A DNA stretch of 46,699 nucleotides from Planctomycetales bacterium (GTDB lineage: Bacteria; Planctomycetota; Planctomycetia; Pirellulales; Lacipirellulaceae). Below the pieces are notes generated by a model. It was not told where the DNA came from and searched no databases. It saw only the letters and a program-made list of their open reading frames with translations. Shown here one piece after another: positions 24,796 through 34,025 of the stretch. Both the position numbers and the translations under genes were made by a program. The DNA is taken from contig JAGQOW010000025.1 of assembly GCA_020427155.1 (NCBI GenBank), positions 1-46,699 of the forward strand, in the 5' to 3' direction. Each line of letters starts with the position of its first letter. Position 1 is the stretch's first letter.

Positions 24796-26148
24796 ATGCA
24801 TCGACGCGATTTCATGAGTAATTGCTTGGGAGGCGCTGCTTCGTTGGCGGCAATCCAAACGCGGGCTTTCGCCGCAGAGAAAGATGCTGCGTTGCGGGTG
24901 GGACTGATCGGCTGTGGCTGGTACGGCAAGACGGATTTGCTTCACTTAATGCAAGTTGCTCCGGTCGAAGTAGTGGGCTTGTGCGACGTTGACAGCCAAA
25001 TGCTTTCTGAGGCGGCTGATCTGGTTGCTCTTCGCCAAGGCATATCAAAGCGCGCGGCGACCTACGGAGATTTTCGCCAATTGCTCGCCGAGCAACGTCC
25101 AGAGATAGTCTTGGTCGGTACTCCCGACCATTGGCACTGCTTACCAATGGTCGAGGCATGCCGTACCGGTGCGGATGTCTATGTTCAGAAGCCAATAAGC
25201 TATGACGTGATCGAGGGACAGGCTATGGTGGCCGCGGCGCGGAAGTATGGGCGCACGGTGCAGGTGGGCCTGCAACGGCGCAGCACGCCGCATTTGCTCG
25301 AAGCAAAAGAGAGAATTGTCGAGAGCGGATTGCTAGGCACAATTGCCTATGTTGATATTCATAGCTACTACGGAGGCGGCCGCCAGTTTCCCGAAGACGC
25401 TTCGCCGCCGGCTCATCTCGATTGGGAAACTTACGTCGGGCCTGCGAAGTGGCGAAACTACAATCCAGGCATTCATCCTCGCCGCTGGCGAGACTGCCGT
25501 GAGTTTAGCAACGGGCAGACGGGCGATCTGTGTGTTCACTTTTTCGACGTCGCACGCTATTTCCTCGACTTGGGTTGGCCTCGGCAGATCTCTGCCAGCG
25601 GTGGTATGCTGATGCGAAGCTCAGATTCAAGGATTGCCATGCACGACACGCAAACCGCGATCTTCGATTACGGCGATCTGCAGATCACTTGGAATCAGAG
25701 GAACTGGGGGCAGAATCCCGACCCTGAATATCCGTGGGGGGCCACGCTGTATGGCGACAAGGGTACCTTGAAGCTGAGCGTCAGCTCCTATGATTTCATT
25801 CCCCTGGGCGACGGTACTCCTGTGCATCGCGACTATGTCGACGAACGTGAGAAGTTCCCTAAGGACGAGCAACACAAGCAAACCGAACTGTTCGCCGCGC
25901 CTGCCACCAGAAAGCACATGCAAAACTTCCTTGCGGCTCGTAGCGAAAGAGAGCAGCCTGTGGCCGACATTCACGAGGGATACATTTCTTCGGCTTGCTG
26001 CATCATGGCCAATCTTTCGATGGAACTCGGTCGCAGCTTGCGTTGGGACAGTGCTGCGGAACGCGTGATCGACGACGACGAAGCGAACCTCAGACTGAAG
26101 CGAGATTACCGAGGCAACTGGGAGCATCCTACTCTAGAGAACGTCTGA
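24796..26148 (+). CDS. Tat-exported Gfo/Idh/MocA family oxidoreductase
   Basis: I choose the ATG at 24796 over the GTG at 24781, because it places a Tat-like HRRDFM motif at the very N-terminus (450 residues). The NAD(P)-binding segment VGLIGCGWYG is near residue 34 and VYVQKPISYD near 134, where QKP replaces the more usual EKP. A C-terminal alpha/beta substrate domain follows, with WETYVGPAKWRNYNPGIHP and HFFDVARYFLDLGWP. Such enzymes oxidise or reduce sugars and inositols; many planctomycete paralogues carry Tat signals. It converges with the glycosidase-like gene downstream, 30 bases away. Substrate unknown. Confidence 0.88.
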   Translation: MHRRDFMSNCLGGAASLAAIQTRAFAAEKDAALRVGLIGCGWYGKTDLLHLMQVAPVEVVGLCDVDSQMLSEAADLVALRQGISKRAATYGDFRQLLAEQRPEIVLVGTPDHWHCLPMVEACRTGADVYVQKPISYDVIEGQAMVAAARKYGRTVQVGLQRRSTPHLLEAKERIVESGLLGTIAYVDIHSYYGGGRQFPEDASPPAHLDWETYVGPAKWRNYNPGIHPRRWRDCREFSNGQTGDLCVHFFDVARYFLDLGWPRQISASGGMLMRSSDSRIAMHDTQTAIFDYGDLQITWNQRNWGQNPDPEYPWGATLYGDKGTLKLSVSSYDFIPLGDGTPVHRDYVDEREKFPKDEQHKQTELFAAPATRKHMQNFLAARSEREQPVADIHEGYISSACCIMANLSMELGRSLRWDSAAERVIDDDEANLRLKRDYRGNWEHPTLENV

Positions 26149-26178
26149 CCGCTCCTGTGAGAGCTTGTCGCCGCAACT

Positions 26179-28107
26179 TCACCACTTGGCCCGTCGCAGC
26201 CAGACTCGACCGCGTGCGGGAATCGACACCGTGAGCGTCGTATTTGTTTTGCCAAGTGTATCGCTGGCGGGAATCTCTTGGCCCGAGAACACCTCGACGA
26301 ATTGTGGCGGTTTTTCTTTGCGGAACGGTACTGCGAGCGTCACCTCGGCAGACTGCTCGCGAAAATTCTGCACGACGTAGCTTTCAGCAGCGGGACCAAC
26401 GAGCAAATGCAGCGAAACACAACTTGGGCCTTTCAGCACGGCAGCACGAGGCTGGTGAAAGGCGGCGCGCACGGCGTCGAGTGGTTGTCCCGAGAGTTCT
26501 AGTAAACCCAGTTGCCGCGGGCAAAGCAAGACTTCGCCTACTCTTTCGAAATCTGCTTGACTGAAGGTATGTGTGTTGAGAATCGCGGTGGGGCATTCCG
26601 AGGTACCAGCGGCAAGCAATAAGGCATGCTGAAGGCCGTCGACCGTGCAGAGTACATCTCCAGCTTGGGCATCGATCTGCAGTGGCGACTCGAGATCGAT
26701 ACTGATATCGGTCGGCTCATGCTTTCCGCTTTCAGATGAATCGGACATCAACTTGGCGCTGAACGGTTCGGAGCGAATCGTTTGAGTGACTCCCAGCAAA
26801 GAAGCGAGTTGGTTTGCCTCGGGCGCGGTGCTCAACAGGCTGGTGGTGACGATTAATCGCGTGCCTCGGTCTCGCGCCTTTCTGACGTGTGAGAGCAACT
26901 GGGGATCGGCTGCTGCGTGCGCCGGCAGAAATATCGTCTCTGCTTCTTCAGGAAATCGATGCACAGGAACGATAGGAACACCTAACATTCCGAGGAAATC
27001 AAGCAGGTACATGTCGCCCGCCGGGTCGCTGTTTGGCGGCTTATAAGCAGGAATACCTTGAGCCGGCTGATTGCGGACGGCAACTGCCAAATCGGCCAGT
27101 TGATCGAATTGCGCAACAACTTTTTCATGATCAGGGTGTCCTTCCAGGACATCGCCAAGATTAAAAAAGACGAGTTCGCGGGCACCGGCCAAGACGCTCA
27201 TATACGCCTGATCGAGAAAGTCATACTCACGACAGTCGCCATGGTCGAACCAGGCGCCACCGATCTTGTGTCCGGCAATCCCGGCCAGCCAGCGAAAGTT
27301 GACGAACCCCTCGTACGGCTGGACAAAACCAAACCGTTGGGTCGAACGACCACGGGTCTCGGTGCCAACCCACACCTGGTCAAAGATCTTGGGGAAGGTA
27401 ACCGTATCGTAGCCAAACAAGTGAAAACGATCGTACCACTGGGGATACTTCACGATCATCGTAATCGCAGGATTTGCTTCCTTCGCGGGTCCGACGATGA
27501 CAGAATGGGCCAAGTGGCTGAGCAATTCGCGGCGGTATGCGCCCCAGGAGCGATCTCCCTTGGCGATTTGCGACTCCTTGCTTACATCGCCGGTGCAAAA
27601 GAAGTCGTCGACGATGAATGTATCAAAGATGGTCGCCGCTTCGTGCACGACTCTCTGCAGGTCCTGCTGGGTTTTTTGGTTCTGCCAATTGAACCAATCC
27701 AGGGGGCCCTCTTGCCTCACACCGAAGTCGCCACCCGGCACAGTCGCAATGCCACCAACGACTTGAATGCCTTGCTGCAGTAACCAATCACGGACCGCGA
27801 TAAGTTGCGAGTTTGGAACCACGTGGCCACTGCGATGCACCTCGACGAATACTTTGGAAATCCCCATTCGCCGAATCGCGCTCGCGGCTCGATCGCGGGC
27901 ATCCTGGTCGGTGGCAAGTTGTTCTACCTGGCGAGAAGTGGCATACACGCTCAGCCGCAAATCGGAGCTTCTGGCGAGGGCGTTCTCGTAGTGGCTCTCG
28001 TGGGACAGCGCCAGGGTGGGAACCAAGCTCAAACAGGCGAACCAGAGGCTTATCCAAAATCGTTGCCGGATCTCAGCGCTACTTTGTGCTATGCGGTACT
28101 CTGTCAT
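26179..28107 (-). CDS. Secreted TIM-barrel glycoside-hydrolase-like protein
   Basis: This 642-residue protein starts after an AGAGAGGA ribosome site. A hydrophobic signal lies at about 18-37 (ISLWFACLSLVPTLALS). Residues about 45-340 look like a TIM barrel: ISKVFVEVHRSG, WLLQQGIQVVGGIATVPGG, IFDTFIVDDFFCTGD (a likely acidic active-site strand) and KIGGAWFDHGDCREYD. Residues 350-530 resemble a glutamine-amidotransferase-like domain (ETIFLPAHAAADPQLLSHV), as in some glycosidases, and a beta domain ends the protein. The role is probably polysaccharide processing outside the cytoplasm. No known GH family can be named with certainty. Confidence 0.65.
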   Translation of the reverse strand: MTEYRIAQSSAEIRQRFWISLWFACLSLVPTLALSHESHYENALARSSDLRLSVYATSRQVEQLATDQDARDRAASAIRRMGISKVFVEVHRSGHVVPNSQLIAVRDWLLQQGIQVVGGIATVPGGDFGVRQEGPLDWFNWQNQKTQQDLQRVVHEAATIFDTFIVDDFFCTGDVSKESQIAKGDRSWGAYRRELLSHLAHSVIVGPAKEANPAITMIVKYPQWYDRFHLFGYDTVTFPKIFDQVWVGTETRGRSTQRFGFVQPYEGFVNFRWLAGIAGHKIGGAWFDHGDCREYDFLDQAYMSVLAGARELVFFNLGDVLEGHPDHEKVVAQFDQLADLAVAVRNQPAQGIPAYKPPNSDPAGDMYLLDFLGMLGVPIVPVHRFPEEAETIFLPAHAAADPQLLSHVRKARDRGTRLIVTTSLLSTAPEANQLASLLGVTQTIRSEPFSAKLMSDSSESGKHEPTDISIDLESPLQIDAQAGDVLCTVDGLQHALLLAAGTSECPTAILNTHTFSQADFERVGEVLLCPRQLGLLELSGQPLDAVRAAFHQPRAAVLKGPSCVSLHLLVGPAAESYVVQNFREQSAEVTLAVPFRKEKPPQFVEVFSGQEIPASDTLGKTNTTLTVSIPARGRVWLRRAKW

Positions 28108-28228
28108 CTGCTGTCCTCTCTCAGTAGGGCAGCCAAAAGCAGTTTCAAGTGGAAGCTAGTAGCTGCAGGAATCGCGAAAGCTCGGCAATCCTCATTGATA
28201 TCTGAATATTTTTTTAATCCAGTTGCGG

Positions 28229-28771
28229 CTAATCTTGTTCGGCCAGGTATTGATCTTTTAGTTTTACATAGTTGGCCGGGGAGTATCGGAAGAATTTGAT
28301 TTCGACATCTGTTACCGGGCGCAATTGTTTGCACGGGTTGCCAACGTAGACGTATCCGCTCTGCAAGGTCTTGCCTGGCGGCACCAGGCAACCGGCGCCG
28401 ATGATTACCTGGTCTTCGACGGTCGCGCCATCGTTGACGATCGCGCCGTTGCCAACCAGGATTTGATTGCCCAGCGTGCAGCCGTGGAGAATCGCTCGAT
28501 GTCCAATCACGACATCGTCGCCAATCGTCAGTGGCCAACCGGCAGGGTTGTACTTGCTAGCGTGAGTAATGTGCAGCACGGCGTTGTCTTGGACATTGGA
28601 ACGGTTGCCGACGCGAATCGAGTGCATATCGCCGCGTATGACTGCGCCGGGCCAGACCGAAACATCGTCGCCAAGGACGACATCGCCGATCACGGTGGCG
28701 TCTGGATCGATATAAACGCGTTCCCCTAGCTGCGGCATCATTCCTTTGTAGGATCGAAGATGTGGATTCAT
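28229..28771 (-). CDS. Gamma-carbonic anhydrase family protein (left-handed beta-helix)
   Basis: I use the ATG at 28771 (180 residues); the frame extends to 28867 but the extra residues do not look like the family. Hexapeptide repeats run from IDPDATVIGDVVLGDDVSVW through VIRGDMHSIRVGN and NAVLHITH to GNPCKQLRPV. The metal-ligand histidines are in VLHITH and VIGHRAILHG. Relatives (PaaY, YrdA, Cam) are trimeric zinc or iron enzymes or acyl-CoA thioesterases. It probably acts in the cytoplasm on bicarbonate/CO2. It is followed by the secreted glycosidase-like gene on the same strand after 121 bases. Confidence 0.87.
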   Translation of the reverse strand: MNPHLRSYKGMMPQLGERVYIDPDATVIGDVVLGDDVSVWPGAVIRGDMHSIRVGNRSNVQDNAVLHITHASKYNPAGWPLTIGDDVVIGHRAILHGCTLGNQILVGNGAIVNDGATVEDQVIIGAGCLVPPGKTLQSGYVYVGNPCKQLRPVTDVEIKFFRYSPANYVKLKDQYLAEQD

Positions 28772-28909
28772 GGCTTCTATTTGCTGGGGGATTCGCTGCG
28801 AAGTAGTTTCTGAAACAAAGAACCGCTGCACTCGCAAGCTGGCAGTCGGCTGCCGACTCAATATCATACCGTCGACCGCGGCGTATGGCAGTGGCCACTT
28901 AGGTCGGCC

Positions 28910-29596
28910 TCAATCGGAAACCAGCCAGGCAAATTTCCAGACCGGGTTGCTACAGCAGCGGCAGACTTCGAAGTTGTCGAGCACACGACCGTGGCATTCG
29001 TGGCAGTCCACCATGGCAGGCAGAAAACGAGCTTGCTCCGCACGGAGTTCTTGCGCGCGAGCCAAGTCGCCGAACGCCACTGCCGCTACGATGCGAAGCG
29101 AGCGGGGGAACAAACGAAAGAGGACAAGCGGCGCCTTGGTAGATTCCGGCATGACGCGTTGCAGGACAGACAGGAACTTCAGACGGCGCTCCTCGATGGT
29201 AGGGCTGCGATAGAAATCTACTCGCTTGTCAACCACCGATTGAAAACCGGACCCCAGGCGAAGGTGAAACAGCCAGTTGAGGAGCCACTCCTCTGCACTG
29301 TCGACATACCCGCTACTACTCACTTCATCTTCCACGACAATGCACGAATAGGCTTCAATTTCTACTCTGGCACTTTTCGCCTGCCTCTCAATGGTCTTCA
29401 GCGAGGTGGCAACCATCGAGTCCGAGCCATACTGCCGCTCAACATCATCGTGGGCGCGCACCATGAGCAAATCGCAAAGCCGAGTCATCCCCACCGAGAG
29501 GCTGTCGACGACTTGCCGGGAATTGAGATCGTGCACGTGAGACTGTAGCTCTCCCACAGCCTGATCTCGCCGTGCCGTCTTTAGGTCGGTACTCAT
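28910..29596 (-). CDS. Uncharacterised protein with a C-terminal zinc-ribbon-like motif
   Basis: I choose the ATG at 29596, because AAGGAG lies 8 bases upstream, giving 228 residues starting MSTDLKTARRDQAVGELQ. The body is mostly helical and hydrophilic (residues 10-190), with several Arg/Asp pairs and no membrane helix. The C-terminus has CHECHGRVLDNFEVCRCC, two cysteine pairs that would bind zinc. I do not recognise the family. It has its own ribosome site and stands apart from its neighbours. Confidence 0.7.
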   Translation of the reverse strand: MSTDLKTARRDQAVGELQSHVHDLNSRQVVDSLSVGMTRLCDLLMVRAHDDVERQYGSDSMVATSLKTIERQAKSARVEIEAYSCIVVEDEVSSSGYVDSAEEWLLNWLFHLRLGSGFQSVVDKRVDFYRSPTIEERRLKFLSVLQRVMPESTKAPLVLFRLFPRSLRIVAAVAFGDLARAQELRAEQARFLPAMVDCHECHGRVLDNFEVCRCCSNPVWKFAWLVSD

Positions 29597-29857
29597 ACGG
29601 CAGACTCCTTGCTTAGCCCCCTGTGCGAAGGGCAAACTTGGTGCCGAAATCCGATACGTAAGCGAAACTGGGAAAACTAGCTGTAAGTTGCGTCGCAGCA
29701 GGAGGACTTAATCAGCCGACTTGGACAGTATTCTTGCAATGCAGCGTACACACTCGGCCATTGCGCAGGAATGGGCAATTTGAGCCGCTCTGCAATTAAC
29801 ACCGCAATGCGTGCGATAATGCACACCTGGATGCACACCTGGGTGATGCGTTTGTGA

Positions 29858-30748
29858 TTACCGTAGAGTGGCATTGAAGAAACTGACGGTCCTCGTCCAG
29901 GCCAATTCCGCGGCGGGCTGGTCGTATCGCGGCGTGGTGTCGTTGTGAAAGCCGTGGTTTACCCCGCGGTAGATATGGGCAGTGTAGGTAACTTCGTTTG
30001 CTTGGAGCGCCCTTTCGTAAGCTGGCCAACCGTCGTTCACTCGTTTGTCCAGCTCTGCATAATGCAGCAAGAGCGCTGCCTTAATTTTAGGGACATCCTC
30101 CTCAGCTGGCTGGCGACCGTAGAACGGTACGGCCGAAGTAACGACGTCGGGAATACGAACTGCCAGGGTGTTTGCCATACCTCCCCCGAAACAGAAACCG
30201 ACGACGCCTACTTTCCGATTTGAGAACTTGTGAGTTTTCAGAAGTTTTGCCGCCGCAATGAAGTCTTGAACCATCTCCTCGCTATCGCGCTGCTTTTGGA
30301 GATCGCGCCCTTCATCATCGTTTCCCGGGTAGCCTCCTAGCGGAGCCAGGGCGTCTGGCGCGAAAGCCAGGAATCCCGCTACGCCAAGCCGACGGGCGAC
30401 ATCTTCGATGTAAGGGTTCAAGCCTCGGTTTTCGTGAATCACTAAGACCGCCGGCAAACTTTCGTCCAACTTGGCGGGTTGTACAAGATACCCTCGCATC
30501 GAACCTGCTCCTTGGGGAGACTCGTATTCCAGGTAAGATGTCTTGATTCGCACATCATCCTGGCCTACCTGCTGCGCCAAGGCATAGTTTGGACTCAGCT
30601 GGGCAAGTAGCGACTCTACGGTTAGCCCCCCGATGGCAAACTTCGAAGCGCTGAGAGCAAACTCGCGCCGACTGATCCGCAGATGAACATAGTCGTCGTA
30701 AAGATCTAACAGTTCCTGTTGGTAGTCTGACGCTTGTTTTCGTTGCAT
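29858..30748 (-). CDS. Dienelactone hydrolase family protein, exported
   Basis: This 296-residue protein has a twin-arginine-like segment [16 protein letters not shown] at about residue 36 after a long polar arm. The hydrolase domain runs from about 90, with [20 protein letters not shown], the nucleophile cysteine in [10 protein letters not shown], aspartate in HYAELDKRV and histidine in [11 protein letters not shown], as in dienelactone hydrolases. Such enzymes open lactone rings in aromatic degradation, or act as general carboxyl-esterases. A ribosome site (GGGGA) lies 5 bases upstream of the ATG. No neighbouring degradation genes are seen. Confidence 0.87.
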   Translation of the reverse strand: MQRKQASDYQQELLDLYDDYVHLRISRREFALSASKFAIGGLTVESLLAQLSPNYALAQQVGQDDVRIKTSYLEYESPQGAGSMRGYLVQPAKLDESLPAVLVIHENRGLNPYIEDVARRLGVAGFLAFAPDALAPLGGYPGNDDEGRDLQKQRDSEEMVQDFIAAAKLLKTHKFSNRKVGVVGFCFGGGMANTLAVRIPDVVTSAVPFYGRQPAEEDVPKIKAALLLHYAELDKRVNDGWPAYERALQANEVTYTAHIYRGVNHGFHNDTTPRYDQPAAELAWTRTVSFFNATLR

Positions 30749-31120
30749 GTTGATCCCCAGGTGGCGTTGTGAGGCGGCTTTCAGTCGAGCAACGAGCGCT
30801 CGATAAAATGGATAGACAACACAGCTCTCTCTCGCATCTACTCCTATTACATCTGGCGGGGCAATCGAGCTACTGCTGTAGCGAATAGTTAATCGGAGGA
30901 AACTATTTGAGGCAGCATAGAGTCATTCTGAGTGCAAAATACCAGCCGAAAGCAGTGTAAGCGATTGACAGGAGATGGACTGCATGAATTCGATTGCATT
31001 CGGTTCCCATGCCGATATGATACTGAAATAATCGGTTGGAGAAAGCAATTTATAGGGCACCCCTGTTTACCTTGCCTGATCTGCTTTTTGAAAGGTACGG
31101 CTATCGACACGCTACTCCCC
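30749..31120. other. Region upstream of the sulfatase; no separate gene seen
   Basis: The sulfatase reading frame continues open through most of this region to a GTG at 30932, but the translated part before 31121 is cysteine-rich, lacks family features and does not look like protein. It probably holds the divergent promoters of the dienelactone hydrolase and sulfatase genes. I see no RNA gene or repeat. Confidence 0.4.
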
Positions 31121-32740
31121 TTGCAACGAACGCATTTCTTGATTGGTGCGGTACGTCTCTGCTTGCTGGGATCGCTTTGTGCGATGCCGGCCACCTGCCT
31201 TGGTGCTGACAACCCCGTAGGACGCCCCAATATTGTCTTCCTCCTGGCAGATGACATGGGCTACTCCGACTTGGGCTGCTATGGGGGCGAGATCGAGACA
31301 CCCCATCTCGATGCATTGGCAGCCCACGGGGTGCGATTCACGCAATTCTACAACACGGCCCGTTGTTGGCCCACTCGGGCTGCGCTGTTGACCGGTTACT
31401 ACGCCCAACAGGTACGCCGCGATACGTTACCTGAACGGCGAGGCGGCTCGCGAGGGATTCGTCAATCGTGGGCGCGGTTGCTGCCCGACTTCTTGAAGCC
31501 CCTCGGCTATCGCAGTTACCATAGCGGCAAATGGCACGTCGACGGCCCGGTTCTTGCAGGCGGTTTTGATCGATCGCTCGACATGAGGAACCAGGGCAAC
31601 TTTTTTACTGCCGCCGGGAATTACATCGATGACGTTCCCGTGGTGCCGGCCGCTGATGAGTCTCAATACTACGCGACCGTTGCGGTGGCCGATCACGCGA
31701 TCGACTGCCTGCAAGAACATGCCAGTAAGTACTCGGAACGTCCGTTCTTTCACTACATACCGTTTATCGCACCGCACTTTCCACTTCACGCCATGCCTGA
31801 GGATATTGCCCGGTATCGGGACAGGTATCTCGAAGGTTGGGACAAGTTGCGGCAGGCTCGCCATGACCGTCAAAAAGAGTTGGGGGTAGTCGATACGGCT
31901 TTGTCTCGGTTGGAACCCGACGTGGGGCCTCCTTATGACTTTCCCGAAGCGATTGAAAAGTTGGGCCCGGGAGAGATCAATCGGCCTTTGCCTTGGGACG
32001 ACTTGACCGACGAGCAACGACGATTTCAAGCTACCAAAATGGCGATTCACGCGGCCATGGTCGACCGGATGGACCAAGAAATTGGGCGCGTGATCGTGCA
32101 ACTCAAGGCGATGGGGGTTTATGAAAACACGTTGATCTTCGTCGCTTCGGATAACGGTGCGAGTGCGGAGATCATGGTGCGACATGGGGGCCACGACCCG
32201 CAAGCCGAACCTGGAAGTGCTGCGACTTATTTGTGTCTCGGACCTGGTTTCTCTAGCGCGGCGAACACACCCTTTCGCCGCCACAAAACATGGGTCCACG
32301 AAGGGGGGATCAGCACGCCTCTGGTGGTGCATTGGCCGGCTGGCTTGCAGGCGCGCGGCGAACTGCGAAACACTCCAGCTCACATGGTCGACATCATGCC
32401 GACGATTCTAGAACTCGTCGGCATCGAGAAGCCCACTACCTGGGACGGTAAGGTCATTCCTCCTGCCCCTGGCTACAGTCTTGTGCCGGCCCTTGAGCAA
32501 GATGTGGAAATCAAGCGCGATTTCTTGTGGTGGTTGCATGAGGGCAATCGGGCAATTCGCCAGGGCAATTGGAAGCTGGTGGCCGCCAAGGGAGATCCCT
32601 GGGAACTGTACGATCTCGGCGCCGATCGTGCCGAATCGCAAAACCTGGCGGAGAAACTTCCTGAAAAAGTGGCGGAGTTGGAAGCGTTGTGGAATCGACA
32701 ACTGGAGGCAACAATACGTCTGGCTGCAGGCGAAGAATGA
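31121..32740 (+). CDS. Secreted sulfatase (arylsulfatase A-like)
   Basis: The start is unresolved. A TTG at 31121 gives QRTHFLIGAVRLCLLGSLCA followed by MPATCLGAD, a plausible signal peptide; a TTG at 31139 or an ATG inside the signal are alternatives. The mature part begins RPNIVFLLADDMGYSDLGCY with the metal-ligand Asp pair. NTARCWPTRAALLTG follows; Cys in C-x-P-x-R is the residue converted to formylglycine. The second metal site is FVASDNGAS. The C-terminus (LYDLGADRAESQNLAEK) is typical. It removes sulfate from a sulfated glycan or ester, probably in the periplasm. It overlaps the RidA-like gene by ATGA. Confidence 0.9.
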   Translation: MQRTHFLIGAVRLCLLGSLCAMPATCLGADNPVGRPNIVFLLADDMGYSDLGCYGGEIETPHLDALAAHGVRFTQFYNTARCWPTRAALLTGYYAQQVRRDTLPERRGGSRGIRQSWARLLPDFLKPLGYRSYHSGKWHVDGPVLAGGFDRSLDMRNQGNFFTAAGNYIDDVPVVPAADESQYYATVAVADHAIDCLQEHASKYSERPFFHYIPFIAPHFPLHAMPEDIARYRDRYLEGWDKLRQARHDRQKELGVVDTALSRLEPDVGPPYDFPEAIEKLGPGEINRPLPWDDLTDEQRRFQATKMAIHAAMVDRMDQEIGRVIVQLKAMGVYENTLIFVASDNGASAEIMVRHGGHDPQAEPGSAATYLCLGPGFSSAANTPFRRHKTWVHEGGISTPLVVHWPAGLQARGELRNTPAHMVDIMPTILELVGIEKPTTWDGKVIPPAPGYSLVPALEQDVEIKRDFLWWLHEGNRAIRQGNWKLVAAKGDPWELYDLGADRAESQNLAEKLPEKVAELEALWNRQLEATIRLAAGEE

Positions 32741-33957
32741 TTAGCAACTCATCTCGCATAACGTTACCAGTTTGCCTTTGCCTGACATTTTATGTGTTTT
32801 GGCAGCTGGCTGGCTCGCTCTATGCAGCAAATCGTGAAGTGCAAGTCGACGACGCATCGGGAGTCGCTACTGCAGTAGTTGTTGACGATCTCGCCCTTGC
32901 GCATACGACCCAACTGCTGCCCTTCGACAAGCAAGGCCGCATTGCAAGTGGTAGACTTGATCGACAGATTGCACAGCTCGCAACAAATCTAGCTGAAGCG
33001 CTAGAAGCCGTCGGCACGAATGTTACTCAGATTGCTCGGCTGAACGTTTACCTGTCACCAAAGGTCGAGCCAACCGACGCTGAAAAACTCTTGCTTAAGC
33101 ATCTGTTTCGCCAAGTGCATCCGGCGGTGACCTATGTGGTTACCCCATTGCCCCGTGCAGACGCGTTGATTGGGGTTGATGCGATTGCGAGCGTCGCTGA
33201 ATCTGCTGACTCGCAAGTCGGTCTCGCCACAGATTCGCCCTTGGCCACTTGGCTCGAGACGCCGCTTGCGAGCGTCTTACCGCGGGGGCGCGTTGTCTAC
33301 ATTTCGGGGATGGCCGAGAATAGCGACGACCTGGCGGCGGCGACTGCTGGTACTATGAAGCAATTGCAGGGGGTCCTTGAACTCCTGGGGATCGAGACGA
33401 AGCAGGTCGTTCACGTGAAGTCGTTTCTGAAGCCGATGGCAGAGGTCGCGACGGCTCGCAAGGCGATTCGGCAGTCGTTCCCAGCAGAGTCGATGCCGCC
33501 GCTGTCTTTCGTCGAGTGGACAAACGGATTGCCGATTGAGATTGAAATGATTGCATTTCTCCCAGGCCGCGCCGAGCCAAATGGAACGGTGCAGCTCCGT
33601 TGGCAGCCTGACGAAAAGCGTTCACCCGTCTATTGCCGCTTTGCCGTGGTCGACTCGCCGACACGGGTCTACGTTTCCGGCCTCCGGTCGCGAGAAATCA
33701 CCAACCCCGAAGGACAGGTGCGTGACATTTTCGCACAATTGGATGGAGTGCTTGAAACGACTGGCAGCGACATGCGGCAGCTGGCGAAAGCCACTTATTA
33801 CGTAGCCGACGACGAGGTGAGCAAGGCGCTCAACGACATTCGGCCAGAGATCTACGACCCAGAGCGTCCTCCGGCGGCGTCGAAGGCGTCGATTGCGGGG
33901 ACGGGCCTGGCGGGCCGTACGATCACTATCGACATGATTGCCGTGCCAGGAAAATGA
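32737..33957 (+). CDS. Secreted protein with three tandem RidA/YjgF-like domains
   Basis: I choose the ATG at 32737, which overlaps the sulfatase stop (ATGA); 406 residues. A signal peptide covers about 1-31 (PVCLCLTFYVFWQLAGSLYA). Three RidA-like units follow at about 36-142 (QLATNLAEALEAVGTNVTQI), 165-267 (QLQGVLELLGIETKQVVHVK) and 290-403 (IFAQLDGVLETTGSDMRQLA). Canonical RidA is a cytoplasmic homotrimer that deaminates 2-aminoacrylate imines with an arginine in a P-A-R-S-x-V motif. The equivalent places here read PAVTYVV, PPLSFVEW and PAASKAS, so the arginine is absent in all three. The role is therefore probably ligand binding or another reaction, and is coupled to the sulfatase. Confidence 0.83.
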   Translation: MISNSSRITLPVCLCLTFYVFWQLAGSLYAANREVQVDDASGVATAVVVDDLALAHTTQLLPFDKQGRIASGRLDRQIAQLATNLAEALEAVGTNVTQIARLNVYLSPKVEPTDAEKLLLKHLFRQVHPAVTYVVTPLPRADALIGVDAIASVAESADSQVGLATDSPLATWLETPLASVLPRGRVVYISGMAENSDDLAAATAGTMKQLQGVLELLGIETKQVVHVKSFLKPMAEVATARKAIRQSFPAESMPPLSFVEWTNGLPIEIEMIAFLPGRAEPNGTVQLRWQPDEKRSPVYCRFAVVDSPTRVYVSGLRSREITNPEGQVRDIFAQLDGVLETTGSDMRQLAKATYYVADDEVSKALNDIRPEIYDPERPPAASKASIAGTGLAGRTITIDMIAVPGK

Positions 33958-34025
33958 ATGGAACCAAACCGGCGTAGTTACTTTAGCTTCGACTCTGGGT
34001 CTTTGGCACACGTGGAGGCAGTTTG

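Noticed and set aside
29677..29874. 65-residue minus-strand frame between the zinc-ribbon and dienelactone hydrolase genes
   Set aside because: It overlaps the hydrolase 3' end, has no ribosome site or family features, and holds a short direct repeat (TGCACACCTGG twice). Not convincing as a gene.
30932..31120. N-terminal extension of the sulfatase frame
   Set aside because: The translated extension is polar and cysteine-rich with no signal peptide at its start. The export signal lies further in, so the extension is probably untranslated.
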